Positions 1-12,819 of a stretch of DNA of 64,000 nt are shown piece after piece. The position numbers and the translations under genes are program-made. Origin of the DNA: Heliocidaris tuberculata (Eukaryota; Echinodermata; Echinoidea; Camarodonta; Echinometridae); assembly GCA_025618425.1 (NCBI GenBank), contig CM046844.1, positions 9,147,558 to 9,211,557 of the forward strand, given 5' to 3'. The notes under the pieces were generated by a model that saw only the letters and a program-made list of their open reading frames with translations, did no database searches and was not told the DNA's origin. Position 1 is the stretch's first letter. Each line of letters starts with the position of its first letter.

Positions 1-954
1 CATGATTTCAATACCCACACAACATGCGCTCTGCACATATGTTCTGTATAGGCACCCGTTGCATACACTGTTTGTCGATCAGACGCTGTCAGCTTTATTA
101 ATGAGCCTGCTTCCACCCCGCCCCCTCAAAAAAAAATCCCCATTAAATATTTTCGCTATAATGATATAATATGAACATATTCATATTATTCATATGAATC
201 TCCTTTCCCATTAGTGCACTTGGGGGGGGGGGGGTATAGGGAAGCCGAGCATACTACTGAGCATGGGCGCAAATCCAGGGGGGGGGGACAGGGGGACATG
301 TCCCCCCACATTTTTGAAGATAGGCCAATGTCCCCCCCCCCACCTTTTTGAATAACCTTTTTTTTTTTTTTGCTTGTCAGAGAATTTTGGAGAAAAACTA
401 GACCCCAAAAATGTGATAATCTTTTTTTTTTTTTGGGGGGGGGGGGGTTGTCAGAAAATTTTCAGACATTTCGGACAGGGTACAAAAGTTAAGGGGGCTG
501 CTGGATTTTTTTCCCAAGAGAACAAAGCAATCTGTAGCTTTATGCTTTTTAAGGTCTTCATGTCTTCCTTTTTTGTTTTGTTGCCGGGATTGTTGCATTT
601 CTATGTTAGAGTAATGTTACAAGTTCAAGGATAATTCCCCCCAAAGTCTGGGGCGGAGAATAAACAGTGGTTTTTCTGGTTATCAGCGATGGACGTTCGC
701 ACGTGAATTCTGTCGTGTGAAAGTGTAGAATTAAGTAAGTCGAAAGTAGAAACATAACATGGGGGCACATCGAAGGAGTTCTCTAAAATTGATATTTTAG
801 GATCTGGGATTGGCATATTCTAATTAATTGATCTAACGTAGTGACAGAAGGTTATAGGCTATAGCTTGGTACGTTGTCGTTGACGTTGTTCTGGTGTAAC
901 ACTCGGTTAACTATCTTATTAGTGTAGAACGGTTAAGTATGTACCGTACAGTGT
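1..954. other. intergenic sequence with G/C homopolymers
   Basis: No credible gene. Between about 270 and 470 the sequence alternates runs of 8-14 C, G or T with a core resembling gcttgtcagagaattttgg; the same core recurs near 3060-3170 and 4640-5000. The rest is unique AT-rich sequence. Confidence 0.6.
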
Positions 955-1679
955 GTGATTTCAAGTACGGTGTGGAAGGCTGGTGTTGCCACTGTTGGTG
1001 TTGTGGGAACACCAACACCAGCCTCAACACAGTACTTGAAATCAGGCTGGTGTTGGGATTGACCTCGCAAAATATGACGTATTTCCGGTAGTCAGTATTG
1101 AGCGCTGGTGTTGAATGTCGTCTGCTGAACCGAGCATCATGGTTTGTGTTGACGATTTACATGTAACATACATGTATGTTTTCCCATTCACCAACACCAG
1201 CCCCCAGGGATCGGGGAATTCCTGATTTCAAGTGCGGTGTTGGTGTTGGTGTTGCTATCATCTAATGTTATTGCTCCCTTCACATGTCACTCGCGGTTCC
1301 TCGCGGTTTGGCCTATTGCCACTCAGCATATGTTGGTGGTTGGTTTAACCCATTTTACAGTCAAAATAAGTTTAGATTTTTAAAACCATATACATGTAAT
1401 GGAAGAAAAATATTTTTCCTCTTAAACTTTTCGAACTTACTCAATTCTAATAAAATATGATGCTAGTTCATTAGAATTTTTCATTGAAAATGATTTTATC
1501 GTCGAGACTTTTCACTTGTAGAGTATGACGTCACTCGGTGTTGAGCTGCATGGTGTTGAGCTATCGATAACGTGATCGGTATCGGCTTTCTAAACCCATC
1601 GTTGGTGTTGGAGCTCGGTTCAGCAGCCTTTCCACGCTCTCAACACCAACACCAACACCGCACACTGTACTTGAAATCA
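955..1679. mobile_element. GGTGTT-rich inverted-repeat element
   Basis: The ends are inverted copies of gtgatttcaagtacggtgtg (955) and its complement ending gtacttgaaatcac (1679), about 19-20 bp with one mismatch. The interior repeats ggtgttggtgttg and its complement many times and contains internal copies of the terminal motif near 1030 and 1222, so the element is partly palindromic and probably nested. It carries a perfect TGACGTCA octamer at 1526-1533. No coding capacity. Confidence 0.7.
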
Positions 1680-1710
1680 CCCAGTATACCTTATATTTTC
1701 AGGTTTTCAG

Positions 1711-2040
1711 GGCCCTGTTTCATAAAGCTGTTCATAAATTAAAGTTACGCGTGACTTTACGAACGACTTGAATATGAAGTGCCAGATAGGATGCCCAAAG
1801 TTTCTCCTGATGTTTTAACAAAGTGAGACTGTATTTCCAATAACCTCAATTAAATTATGGCAAAAAATATACTTTTGCATTAAAAATGTTTGTTATAATA
1901 AGAATGTCAATCTACATCTGCACAGTTCAACTTTAGTTGATGCAGTTAAAAATGATTGAGCATCCCATTTGGCTTGTCATACTTGAGTCGTTCGTAAAGT
2001 CATGCGTAACTTTACGAACAGCTTTATGAAACACCCCCCA
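1711..2040 (+). mobile_element. MITE family A, copy 1 (GTTTCATAAAGC ends)
   Basis: Terminal inverted repeats of about 45 bp begin gtttcataaagctgttc and contain a subterminal small palindrome (cgtaaagt/actttacg). A second copy in inverted orientation lies at 31994-32326, with the same internal sequence including the gatgcccaaagtttctcctg motif. Length about 330 bp, non-autonomous. Confidence 0.85.
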
Positions 2041-3590
2041 GCTGTACGAGCTCCGTGGCATGGCTTATCAATTTGGTACTGGCACATGGCGAGGCCGAGG
2101 GGTCCTAAAGCTAAGCACCCCGCAAATACGCGCAATGCGACGCGTTCGATGCGCCAAACTTTTATTTTAACTGAGCAACGAAAATTATGTCATTTACAAT
2201 TGCCAAAAAGAATGAGTAATTTTCCTTTATTTTTTGTGATATTATCACTATTTGGAAATTGGGGTAACATTCACATCATTCAGCACCAAAATCAAGATTT
2301 GCATTCATTTATTACATGTGCGTAGCTTTAGGACCCTTTCATTTTGTCGAACAAAATTTGACACTGCATCGACATCGACTCAAAAATGTATGTTATTGAC
2401 ATTTGTCCTTCGTAATTTTTTCAGCGATTTAACTTCAAAATATGTAGAATCAAGATAATAAAAGAAATTTGCATCAACCACTGAATAAAATGACTTTTTA
2501 GCCGGCGTAGCTTTAGGTCCCCCCCCCCCCATCATACATGGGATGCATATACTGTGTGTGGAGGGGGATATCAACAAAAAAATCTAGATCTAAATATCAC
2601 CATTTCTCACATGCTGTGAGCCATGCAAACCACCCTCGGAGTTAGCTAAAGGGGTTACCTTCCAGGCTCAACTAAAATTGTGAAAATCGAAAGAATAAAA
2701 AAGGAAAAAAACCCACAAAAATCAGCAGGTGTGATCAGGTTTTTCTAAAAATCTTACCTTGCATGTGCAGTCCTATACAAGTTGGAGGCCCTCGAGGGCC
2801 CTCCAACAACTTTTCTTATTTTTCATTATTGGTCTTGTTGGCTATCTGTATTGTGGGCTGTTGTTCTTGAGGGCTGTCGGTCCTGGTATGTTCCACTTTC
2901 ATCTTCTTCAGGCGTGCATGTACTATCCATATTTGCCAGAGTTGGCATAATCATGCTTTTTTGCATGATTACATGTATGACCATTCTAATATCAAGAATT
3001 ATGCCTAGCATAAATTTACAGAATCTGGCATAATTTTAGCATTACTGTCGAGAATTTACTTTTAAAGAGAATTTTAGCCAATTTTGGAGTAAAAAGACAG
3101 CCAAAAACGCTGATGACCTTTTCTTTTTCTTTTTCTTTTTTTTTTGATTGTCAGAGAATTGTGGAATAACCCCCCCCCCCCCAAATGCCGATTTTTTAAG
3201 TAATAATAATAATGATAATGATTTTGTTTACCAGGGAAGCCTCATCAGCATCAAAGCTGTTCTTCCTGAGGGCCCTGCAATTATTTCCCCAGCAACTGCC
3301 AGGTCCTCATGTACACCTGGGTCGAGAGGGACAAATGTTGGTAAAACATCTTGTCGAAGGATGTAAGCACCCGACCAGAATGAAAAAAAAAACAGTTGCA
3401 CCAGTTAGAAATTCCAACTGGTTCCAGTTAATTTCAAATGGCCAACATTGCTGAAATTGTTCAGTGACCACTTACGGGTACAAATCAACAGCAACAAAAA
3501 AATCTTCAACGGAAAGAACTCTTCTAGCTACATGTAGGTTTGCTGTGGTCGCATAGGAGCGTCAAATGGACTATTACATTATCATATGTG
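2041..3590. other. no gene seen; short palindromes and decayed poly-T repeat
   Basis: Contains a 26-base near-perfect palindrome at 2780-2806 (gttggaggccc with its complement), poly-C runs at 2519 and 3171, and a decayed poly-T/gattgtcagagaatt unit at 3060-3170 shared with 340-470. Open frames here are short and composition-driven. Confidence 0.5.
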
Positions 3591-4012
3591 TAAAGGCCAC
3601 CGCACACCTTACGATTGGTCTGCGATCCGATTTCAGAAGAAAATGTATTATCATTTGAAAAATCATTTGAAAACGAAAAATATTTTTGATTGAGGGTCTG
3701 AATAGTCATACAGATAGTAAAATCGATAATACGGCCTTTGCCGAGTTTTCTAGTCGGTGGAATGGCCAAATCGGCTCCGAGCGTTAGTGACGTCACAAAA
3801 ATCGTACGACTGCCTACGATTTGAAATTAATTTTGCCCTTATTCCCTGTAGAAAGCTGACAGCTCACCCAAAACCTGTGTTAAGTATTCATATTAGTTTT
3901 CAGAACCTGAATAGGATAGATTTCATTTGTTAAAATGCCAGTATTTAATGCCATAGCGATTTATTTCACAAATCGGATCGCACACCGATCGTAAGGTGTG
4001 CGGTGGCCTTTA
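3591..4012 (+). mobile_element. MITE family B, copy 1 (AAAGGCCACCGCACACC ends)
   Basis: A 422-bp element with about 40-bp terminal inverted repeats (taaaggccaccgcacacctt on the left, its complement on the right, then the cgatccgattt subterminal block). It is about 90% identical over its length to 59929-60349 in the same orientation. It contains TGACGTCA at 3788-3795. No open frame of significance. Confidence 0.9.
3788..3795. promoter_or_regulatory. CRE-like octamer inside MITE family B
   Basis: Perfect TGACGTCA palindrome, the consensus CREB/ATF site. The same position in the second copy (60126-60133) is also intact. Function is unproven. Confidence 0.35.
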
Positions 4013-7000
4013 TGTACAATGCAGTCAGTGTAGTTGAAGATGGGCTGGTCATTGTTCACCAGAGTGAGGTGGTAAGCACCCTATTACCTCCATAGCTGTC
4101 GATCTTCTTGTTTCTTTTCTCATTCTTTCCCCTTACGAGGAACTCTTTGCCTGCTAGGGTTTGTCATCTCTTCCCTAGGTAGGATTAAAGGCGCCCGCCC
4201 CCTGGAAAGGTCGAGACTTCACCGATGTTGACATTGGGTACCTTTTACACAGATCCCCATGTTGACGGGAAAGGCGTATCCCCGCACTGCGGTACGGGTG
4301 CAGGCAGGGGGTTCTGACTTCCAATTTCTTTCTTATATTCAGCCATGGTAAAGTCTGGTGAGATGTTATAATGAAATACCTGCAGCCTTACGATTGCCAA
4401 AACCATCTGAGCACGCGCGCTATATGTTACTGTGGAATTTCCCTTTGCCAGTAAAGTTATGGGAGGGGGGGGGGGGGGGGGGAGGAGGAAATGAACTCCA
4501 CTTAAAGCAGACTCGGAACGGGCGGGAAGAGTCTAGACATACGCAGAGATATAATTGAAAATAGAAATCTGGAAATCCACAAAAGGGAATTCTTGGTATC
4601 TGTTTGCAGCCCACGAGACCGACTTTCCTTGAGATGTGATGAACTTTTTTTTTTTGACCAACAAACCTTGAGATCGATACCCTATATGTTTATTGCATGA
4701 CTGAGATATTTTTTCAACTGGGCCCTTCCCATTTTGGGTGATGAACTCCTTTTTTTGGGGTGATGGTCAGAGATTTAGAGGTGTTGAATCAGCACCCCAA
4801 AATCTGTTGACCCTTTTTTTTTTTTTTTTTGGTTGTTGCTTGTCTGATATTTTCGGGGGATTGGACCACTTGTATTTTAGGTGATGACCTTTCTTTCATT
4901 TTTTTTGTCAAAGAGATATTTTTAGTCGGCACACCAAAAACCTGATGACCTTCTTTGCTTGTCAGAATTTTTTGGGAATTGCATACCCCCTCCCCCTTTA
5001 CAATACTCTTGAGCCACTCCTGATAATGATCCACTTAACTTTATAACTTCCTAATAAAGCATAACCTATGCAAAGTCTATGCTCCCAGACTTGAATAAAT
5101 TAGTGCTGATGTCTATTTCCAACAAGATGAAATTTATGTCTACATGTATATGCAGTGAATAAACATAGGGACCTACATGTATTAAAGGTCATGTATAGTT
5201 TTGGTTAAAGGTAATGTAGAGTTTTGGTAAGCCCTCAAAAAGTTTTTTCCATTTTGATCCATTTTGTGGTGACTGCATGAATTAAGGCTTTCATTGGTCT
5301 GACACTTGGTTGCATCTTAACTTGTTATCGACATTGTCCTTTCTGGTTTTCATGCATTATTTGTGAATGTACTTTCTTTCCTCTTTAGATATTTTACTTG
5401 TTAGTTGTAACTTTTACATTAAAAATTGTATTGATCTGGAAATCATCTTAACGAGTTCTTATCATTCTCCCTTTTAATTTAAATGAATAACTTTTACCTT
5501 AAACTTTTGAATTATGATTTACATTGAGCTAAATCCTTTGTTTTAACTTAACGTGTTGTCCTAAACGATTTTTCATGCATGGATTATTTGTCAAGCATTT
5601 CATGAATAGAATATGCCTCTGACCTCAGTTTTAATCAAGATGAAGGTCATTATGCTTTGTGATCGGAATGACATTGAAGATACGATCATGATGAACAAGA
5701 TGCTAATGATCATGCTATATAGCAAGATTTTGATTATCGTGCATGACGAACAAGCTTAATGCATGATCGCATGTGTCTCTTAATTCTTGAAACAATACAC
5801 GCATATCATGGGTTCTGATCACAGGTCTAGTTTTCTGACTGTATGGTATTGATTATATCGTATCAAAGTTTTTGCCTTTTGTAATCAGAAATTGCTGCTA
5901 TGATATTTCACCAGCAGTCCTGGAGCATGTATCGAAATATCATATTGACAAGGGTCCTTCACACTGTCTGTCATTTGATTACGTTATGTGTCTGCGCATG
6001 TGCTAAGAGTGGCAAATATAAAAGTCAGACACATAGGCCTATAGACGGTACCGTAAATGGATTTTGCATGTCATATCCAAAGGATTGTATAAACCTTTCC
6101 ATAAGGCAAAGATATCATTCTCTTGGTTTCTGCATCATAAGCTTGTGATACTTTTTAACCTTTGTGATACAAGGCTGTACAATGCACTGACACAAGCTGC
6201 AGTATTGTACTGATTCCCTTTATTCTAAAGGGCTTTTACTCCTTGTGGCTTAATGACCTAATCTCACTTCTTTGTCTAATTACTACATGCATATTGACTT
6301 TTATTTCCTGAAGAAGGCTAATAGATGCAAGTACCCATTCTTTTTTTGTTTTCGTATGGTCTATCTGAATATACACTTTTCAATGTACATGTACTACTTA
6401 GTCCAGGTATGAATTAAAAAGAAAGAAAAAACTACCTGTGCCAGTAGGCCATTCCTTTTTGTCTTCTTCTTCTTCTTCAGGTTCATGTACGGTTCTCTAA
6501 TAGAGTATGGTACTTTTGTGCAGAGCTGTGTGGTACGTGTGCCATGCTGCATGTGTGAGCCACAATGTTCTAAAAAGTGTTTATGTGCAAGTAAAAACTA
6601 TTCCTAATACTGTCACAGTCTTACTCCTACCATTAGTTGCCGGAGCTCTTGAAGAGAAAGGGCTACTGTCACTGTGTCGAGGGGGGGGGGGGGTGGTTCC
6701 ATGAGCAGATGGCATTTGTGATGAAGGATTTTTTTGAAGCTTGATGCTTTGCACTAGTTCTTGGATATGTGTGTAAGCTTGCCTTCTTCGCGATGGTCTC
6801 AGTGCTGGAAAGATGTATCATGGTTTGAGTGGTATAGCGATGAGTCCATGTATACAGCATGATGACTTCAAAAGTCCTCTCCTTCCATGCATAGGCTGCC
6901 ACTTTAGTGTGTGAAGCATAATTTCAGTGAAATTTCAGTCATTACAAACGCATCATTGCTTTTCCTATTACACCACATGATAAATTGGGATGATGGTATT

Positions 7001-8189
7001 GTTTAAATTCATCATTCGAATGGTGACATCACTATGCAAGAATACTCTCTCATGCAAAGAGTCTGCAAGTTAAAATATCTTGCCATGAGGACCACCCTGA
7101 CCAATTTCCGCACATCTAATGAGGTATAGCAGTGTGCCCATGCTACAATGTACATGTACCTATCCACCTTCAAGCCTCGCACCCTTGTGTTTGTTGCCCT
7201 CTCGAGCAAGTAATGTTTTTTAATTGTTCTTAGCTGTCCCCTTTTCTGTGCTGAGGCTTGTGCACAGCCTTGAATTAGTAAGTGGTTATAGGTGACTGCA
7301 TTTAAGACTATAGTGATTGAAGTGTCATCTATCTTGCTGTGGTGGCAGCGGTGGGATGTACAAACCCATGCCTGGTACCAATGGCTGGTGGCTAAAACCA
7401 GATATGCCATGTTTTGTTAGATTCTGGCGCCTTGCCAAAAAAGAGAATATTCATGAAGTATTCTCGGAAATATCTGTAGGTACATGTACTTCTGCTGTAT
7501 TTATTGCTTATATGGAATAAAAATAACTGGTATCTTTGAAAAGTACTATAAAGACACGCGTGAACACTGGAGAAAGCTTTTCTTGCTTAATGTGTGTATA
7601 ATCAATGTCATTCAGTGCTGAATAGTGTTCATGAACATTGCAAAGGCATTCACCCCTACCTGTTTCTAGATGTGTATCAGAAATATTAAGGCCTGGTATG
7701 ACAAGCATTGCACATGATATATTGACTTTTAAAGCGATAAAAAGCTGAGCCCATTACAGAAGCTATGAAATGAGAGAGCAACACAGTTGGAGCTTAGTTT
7801 CATTCATATTTGGTTCTGATGGAGTTCCCTTGATTGCGATAACATGATTATTTTAGGCACCCATGCCGAGATATTTTTTAAATGTCAGCCAGGTAGTTCA
7901 AATTTCATAGGATGCTAAAGCAGCCAAGGCCTTAAACAAACCCAATTAAGCCCTATTGTGCCATCTTGGTTGGAAATTCTGAAGGAAGTTCCACAATATT
8001 GCATGATTGCAGTGGCGATGTGTCACAACAGGGCAATAAGGGGCAATATGGCTTGAATAACCCTTGGTAAACAATTTTCTGTTCTTCTGAAATGTGTGTC
8101 AAAAGTTCCTTTGGCTAAACAATGAGAAGACCCGTTCATAGCTGGTCTATGGATTTTGGGATTGGTAAAACCAGAACCGTGAGCATTCA
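4013..8189. other. long region without recognisable gene
   Basis: Unique AT-rich sequence with G runs at about 4471 and 6680. A decayed set of units resembling gatgacc-poly(T)-gcttgtcagaattttggg occupies about 4640-5000, and a short duplication (ggttaaaggtaatgtagag and relatives) lies at 5188-5230. Nothing encodes a recognisable protein on either strand. Confidence 0.5.
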
Positions 8190-8211
8190 CCTGGATTCAG
8201 TCAACTTCTGA

Positions 8212-8865
8212 ACTGCTGAGTATGCAGCCCCTGTCTGGAGTAGGTCGTCTCATGCTGCAAAAATTGACCCATGCAGTCTTGAATGCTGCTTGCAGAGCTA
8301 TCTCTGGCTGTCTGTGACCAACAAGAGTAGATGATGTTTGCTTGTTGTGTGGTATTGCCCCACCACACATCAGACGAGAGGTTTCTTCGCAGATGGAGAA
8401 AACCAAGCAAGAATATAATCCTCTCCACCCACTCTACAATCTTGAACCTGCCAAAAAAAGACTGAAATCTAATCTAGACACAGTTTTTTCCATTCAATTG
8501 AATCCCTTGATCTATGGTACCGCCCATAGTCGAAGGATGACCCTGTGGACTAGCCACCTGCAGTCAATGCCTCATAAGATTTCTTATGGACCAAGTGAAT
8601 CACTTCCTCCGGGTTCAAGTGAGGCGTGGCCCCCTGGTCATGTCTGAATCGTCTATGGTCTGAAACAGGAGGTTGCAAAGTCCTCAGGCGAAAATAGGGC
8701 TTTAATAAGGATGTAGAAACAACTTGCGCATGTGGGGAGGATCAGACGATGAAACACCTTATGGTCTGCCCCCTCCTACCTGAACTGTGCACTGTCAGTG
8801 ATCTGGAGGGTTTCAACACCAAAGCCAGATCCTATGTTCTGCACTGGACGGCACTTGTGTAGTGA
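8212..8865 (+). pseudogene. LINE reverse-transcriptase C-terminal remnant
   Basis: Pieces in shifting frames read AEYAAPVWSRSSHAAK, then AACRAISGCL, then VDDVCLLCGIAPPHIRREV, then near the end TTCACGEDQTMKHLMVCPLL. The Y-A-x-P-V-W box, the GC(L)RPT-like region and the final C-x-C-x(n)-H-x(4)-C zinc knuckle are characteristic of the C-terminus of jockey/RTE-type non-LTR retrotransposon ORF2. At least two frameshifts and one or more stops make it dead. No upstream catalytic FADD box is visible. Confidence 0.75.
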
Positions 8866-9201
8866 TTCGAGAAGAAGTCAACTTCATGCTGTCTGATCTT
8901 TTATTACATTATGTAGGCCGATGGGTATGCATGACCGGCATGGCATGCTTTGTGTATAAAACATTCTAGTGAGCTGTTCTGAATCTGAATCTGTTCTGTT
9001 TCTGGTCCTGATCCTCGAAGTGGGATATTGTTGACCAATAAGAACTTAGCGTTCTAGAGAGTGTGTGTCATGTATTTAGTACACTTTGGAGTTAAGTCCC
9101 ATCACTACAATTACATGGAAGGACTATATATATTTATGCTGCTCCTTTGAATTGCATCCCAGAGTTTAACTTTGAAGGTTTCTACTGACTTACAGCCGAT
9201 G

Positions 9202-9680
9202 TCAGGAGGAAGTAAAGGCAGTAAAGGTGAAGCGATAGGTATCGGTATTACATCTCATGTTGGAGAAGGAGAGAATGTGGTGTCCTCTCAGGATCTTCTG
9301 TGGTTGAGTAATTGATTCAGGTTTGGGTATAGCAACTTGATCATGGATGGATTTGAAGAGGAGTGAATGCCTAGCCACGAACCATCGATTTTGGATCGGT
9401 TGCCACTTCAGATCACTCTTGAGATCAGATACACTAATGTCAATTCCGTATTTACCGGTGACAAATCTTGCTCCTCTGTTCTGAACACTCTCCAGTTTGT
9501 TGATGTGCTTGGATAGATAAGGATCCCACACACTACAGGCATATTCAACATGAGGTCTTACTAGACAAGTAAATGTGGCTTCTCTTATATTCTTGGTTGA
9601 GAATCCAGATAGGTTTTAACGAATCATTCCAAGCATGCAGTTTGCCTTGGTTGCTACTTTATCTCCTTGGTTGAAAGGGC
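9202..9680 (-). pseudogene. LINE (CR1/L2-type) reverse-transcriptase C-terminal remnant
   Basis: The minus strand encodes KVATKANCMLGMIR, a stop, NLSGFSTKNIREATFTCLVR, PHVEYACSVWDPYLSKHINK and LESVQNRGARFVTGKY. The VRP-x-x-EYA-x-x-VWDP box followed by LE-x-VQ-R-AR-FV is diagnostic of CR1/L2/Rex-type non-LTR elements. The TAA within the conserved N-L-x box, and the absence of the catalytic core upstream, show it is a 5'-truncated dead copy unrelated to the one at 8.2 kb. Confidence 0.85.
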
Positions 9681-10129
9681 CGGCTCTGATATTTTCAACA
9701 TAATTTATACTTTTATACTTTTTTACTTCTTCCACAAATGCATGATAGTGTTAGCTCTTGGATTGTACTGTAGAGTACACTAGCTTTTTTATTTTGTTAT
9801 TTTCTCTCTTATCTACCCCCTCAAATTTATAAAACTATGCGTGCATGTTTTGTACAAAACAGCGGTCTCTCTCAAGATCAGCCCACAGTTTTGGTTTCTG
9901 CTCTTGAAGAATTATATACCACCTATGCCTATCTGGCTTTTAAATTTTTACTTTTAAATTTTTGCTCAAATGAATTAATACATGTATTGTTCTGAGACAG
10001 GAATATTCTTTGATTATTTCTCCTATTGTGTGTCCTTTTTTCTCTCTCTCTCCTGTTATTGGCAATTTCCTTTTCTTCGTCTTTAGATCTACCTCGTACG
10101 TTTCCATTTGTTGGTAATCTGACATATGC

Positions 10130-10275
10130 CCTGGCGATATATAGGGTTAAGTCAAGGTTAGGGTTGGTTTTAGGTTAAGGTAGAGCGAGGATTAGGTGTA
10201 GTGTTTAATTCAGGGTTGAATTTAGGAATTTAATGAAATTGACCAGGGGGCAATTGTTGCCATGCCAGAGCATGT
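10130..10275 (+). repeat. dispersed repeat with telomere-like GGTTAGGG words, copy 1 (diverged)
   Basis: Contains agggttaagtcaaggttagggttgg-type words and the shared tail agtgtttaattcagggttga, which aligns with 24150-24220. It is the most diverged of about five related copies in the window. Confidence 0.5.
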
Positions 10276-10319
10276 GTCAGATCACCAACAAATATTTGTA
10301 ATTTAAGTAAGGTTAGATT

Positions 10320-10800
10320 TTTACAGCCGAAAATTGGGACGGGGTGGGGAGAAAAGGCAAATGCTTTTGGACATATGACTTCTTACCATGTTGGTTCATT
10401 GGAATCTGCACCATCTATACAGTGCCTAACCTTTTGTTTGAGTCTGATCAGTTCAGGTGACAAGCAGGATACAAGAGAGCTGTTGGTGTCTTCACATACA
10501 GATTCCCCTCTCTATCATTTGATCATGACTTGGCAGAGACAACCCTCAAGGCAGAGAACAAGCAGAGAACGATGTTGAGTCCTAGCTGCTGATCAGGAAT
10601 GTTTGTGAGTGTATGATACCGAAATAAAGAGTTGTGGAGCAAGTGTTTGTTTAGTATGTGCACTGTTTACAGTGTCCATATTCAACAGGCATATGCTTTA
10701 CAGGTCCTTGTTACGGTAGTAGTAATGTGGTCATTGTGATGGTTAGTAATCTTAACGACCTAGGTTGAGGATGGCTTGCTTGGCTGATGGGCTATGATGG
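10320..10800 (+). repeat. block X, copy 1 (tandemly dispersed exon-like segment)
   Basis: Homologous to about 16437-17130 and 24555-24835. The core 10502-10604 has an acceptor-like cacatacag and a donor-like gtgagt, and encodes FPSLSFDHDLAETTLKAENK before a TGA. The best-preserved frame is in copy 3. Similarity extends upstream (catgttggttcattg...) and, with copy 2, downstream across 10666-10800. Function unknown; a degenerate exon or part of a repeat are both possible. Confidence 0.5.
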
Positions 10801-12500
10801 GGAACGTTGGTCATTGTAGGGGTGGGGGGGGGGGGGGGGGTTGGGGGCAGTGCAAACTAAAAATGTTATTTTTGCCGTGGGGAAGATCCAAGTGGTCTGC
10901 TCTTCCCAAGAGTCATGTCTATGAATCTTATCAAAAAGAAAGAAAAAATTATCAACCGAACTTTCAAACTTACTCTACATTTTGAGGTAGTTATTAAAGT
11001 GACAGTAAATTGAAGCTCCTAATGGCGGCATCTTTCAACAGAATTTAATAAGTGTCTGTGCCTCTAATTTTCCCATCATGCCCCATTCTAGTTTGTAGAA
11101 GCTTAGAATGTATCTGTAGGCAATTTTCCAAATGTGCAACATCAAAAATAATAGTTTTAAATATAAAATTTTCCAAACAGCTGTTTGTCGAAATTCAAAA
11201 TAAAATGCAATTAATTTTCAAATTATTAGCTCAATTTGGCAGTTAGTGTAAGGTGGCGCTGTTCAAGTTTTGCCAGTTTAATGCCATTTTAATGTATTGA
11301 ATTTTTTTTAATTATTGTTTACGAAAGTAAAAAAAAGAAGAAATCTTTTAAGAAAAAAATTATTTAGGTTAATTATTGAAAAAAAGAAAAATTAGTTGAT
11401 TTTATATATATTTTTTGTATTGTATCAATACATCAAAATATCATAGATTTCAATTTTAATATAGGAGTAGGCCTAATATTTAATGTATTCTATAAAATTG
11501 TTGGTATGCATATTTTATTTCCTATTAACTTTCTCACAATTTTTTCAACATTTGTATTTGGGATCCTAGAGAGCATTAAAAAAAAAGAAGATTGTTGTAG
11601 CTTGGCGAAGCTCAAACAAATTTTAAAAGAAAAAAAAAAAATCAAAACACAAAGTACGTCAGGAAAACAAACATGTACAGGTATGCTAGCCCTACCCGAG
11701 AAACATCATCTCACTGGGCAAGCCTCTCAAGGATAAATAGATTGGCTTGCAGTTCAAAGTAAGAACCAGCTTTTGTTGAAAACATCTGTATCTCCTTAGT
11801 ATCAGTGCATCCAAAATGGGAAGCCCACAGAGAAATCCATAAGATTACCTTTAAATTCACGATTCGATGTCCAGTAATTACACCTCTTCCTCAAATATCT
11901 CTATTAAAGACAGCGTTGCAAGGATCATGATGTGCATTTTGTCACATCGCTAAGGCCCGTAAACTAGAAATTTACTAGGGGGGGGGAAGTAGACTATTAC
12001 ATGAGGTAGACCTTATTGAGGGCACAGAGTGGCCAAGCGGGGCAAGGGTGTAAGGGGGGGGGGGGTACAATTTGTACAATTTTGAAGACTAAAAAGGATT
12101 TTTTTTTCTTTTGTAAAGCGGAACTCTAGTCAGTAGCGGGGAGAGGGGTTGCATTTAAAAGCAAGGTTGAGATTGTATTTAAGAACAAGACCTGTCAGTC
12201 ATTGGATTGCTCTTGAGTTTATCTTCTAAATGTTCTGGAAAATTTATGTGTATATGTACTAGTTATTATGTCAAGTCATTGGTTTTCTGGCTTCTATTTG
12301 GGGATATATGATGCACACCCAATTCCTAAAGGTACTTAATACTATCTGGTGACCATACCTAACTCCAGAAATAGAAGTGACAAGGGTAACTTTTACCAGA
12401 CAAGGGCGCCTGACAAGGGTTTTAATAGATATGTCAGTACCTGCAAATCGGCAAACCAATGACAAATCTCTGACAAGTAAAATAGCCGTCCTAGCTTGCG
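10801..12500. other. AT-rich region without recognisable gene
   Basis: G runs at about 10818 and 12055, poly-A stretches at 11570-11640, otherwise unique sequence. No coding signal on either strand. Confidence 0.5.
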
Positions 12501-12659
12501 CTTCTGTACCATTCCTCTTATGGAACTGGTCTCCTTTTACCCCATCCATATTGCCAGTGGATCATGGGCCATCTCTGCATCACACAAACTGCAGACCACT
12601 TACCTTCTTCCTTCAGACAGCAGGAAATACCTCTTTCTCTTCTTGTTTTCAACCTTCAG

Positions 12660-12819
12660 GGCCATCTCTGTCATTTTATGTGAAGATGGTACAGAAGGGA
12701 ATCTGTGTTTGCAGACATCAACTACTCTCCTGCATGCTGCATGGTATCTGAACTGTGATGACCCAGGCATCAGGTTCGACACTGGATGGATGGGAAGCAG
12801 ATTTCATGGGATCAGGATG
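12660..12819 (+). CDS. putative exon Y1, unknown protein
   Basis: A pyrimidine-rich tract ending aaccttcag precedes it and gtaaga follows. Only one frame is open through all 160 bases, reading ISVILCEDGTEGNLCLQTST, LLHAAWYLNCDDPGIRFDTG and WMGSRFHGIRM. A second copy at 19764-19923 differs at just 3 of 160 positions, whereas flanking sequence aligns only at roughly 65-80%. I do not recognise the family. All three differences change the amino acid, so purifying selection is not demonstrated. It could be a duplicated exon of an unseen gene or a conserved non-coding block. Confidence 0.35.

Noticed and set aside
7012..7410. 132-codon minus-strand frame
   Set aside because: No domain, unremarkable composition and no second copy; I cannot support it as a gene.
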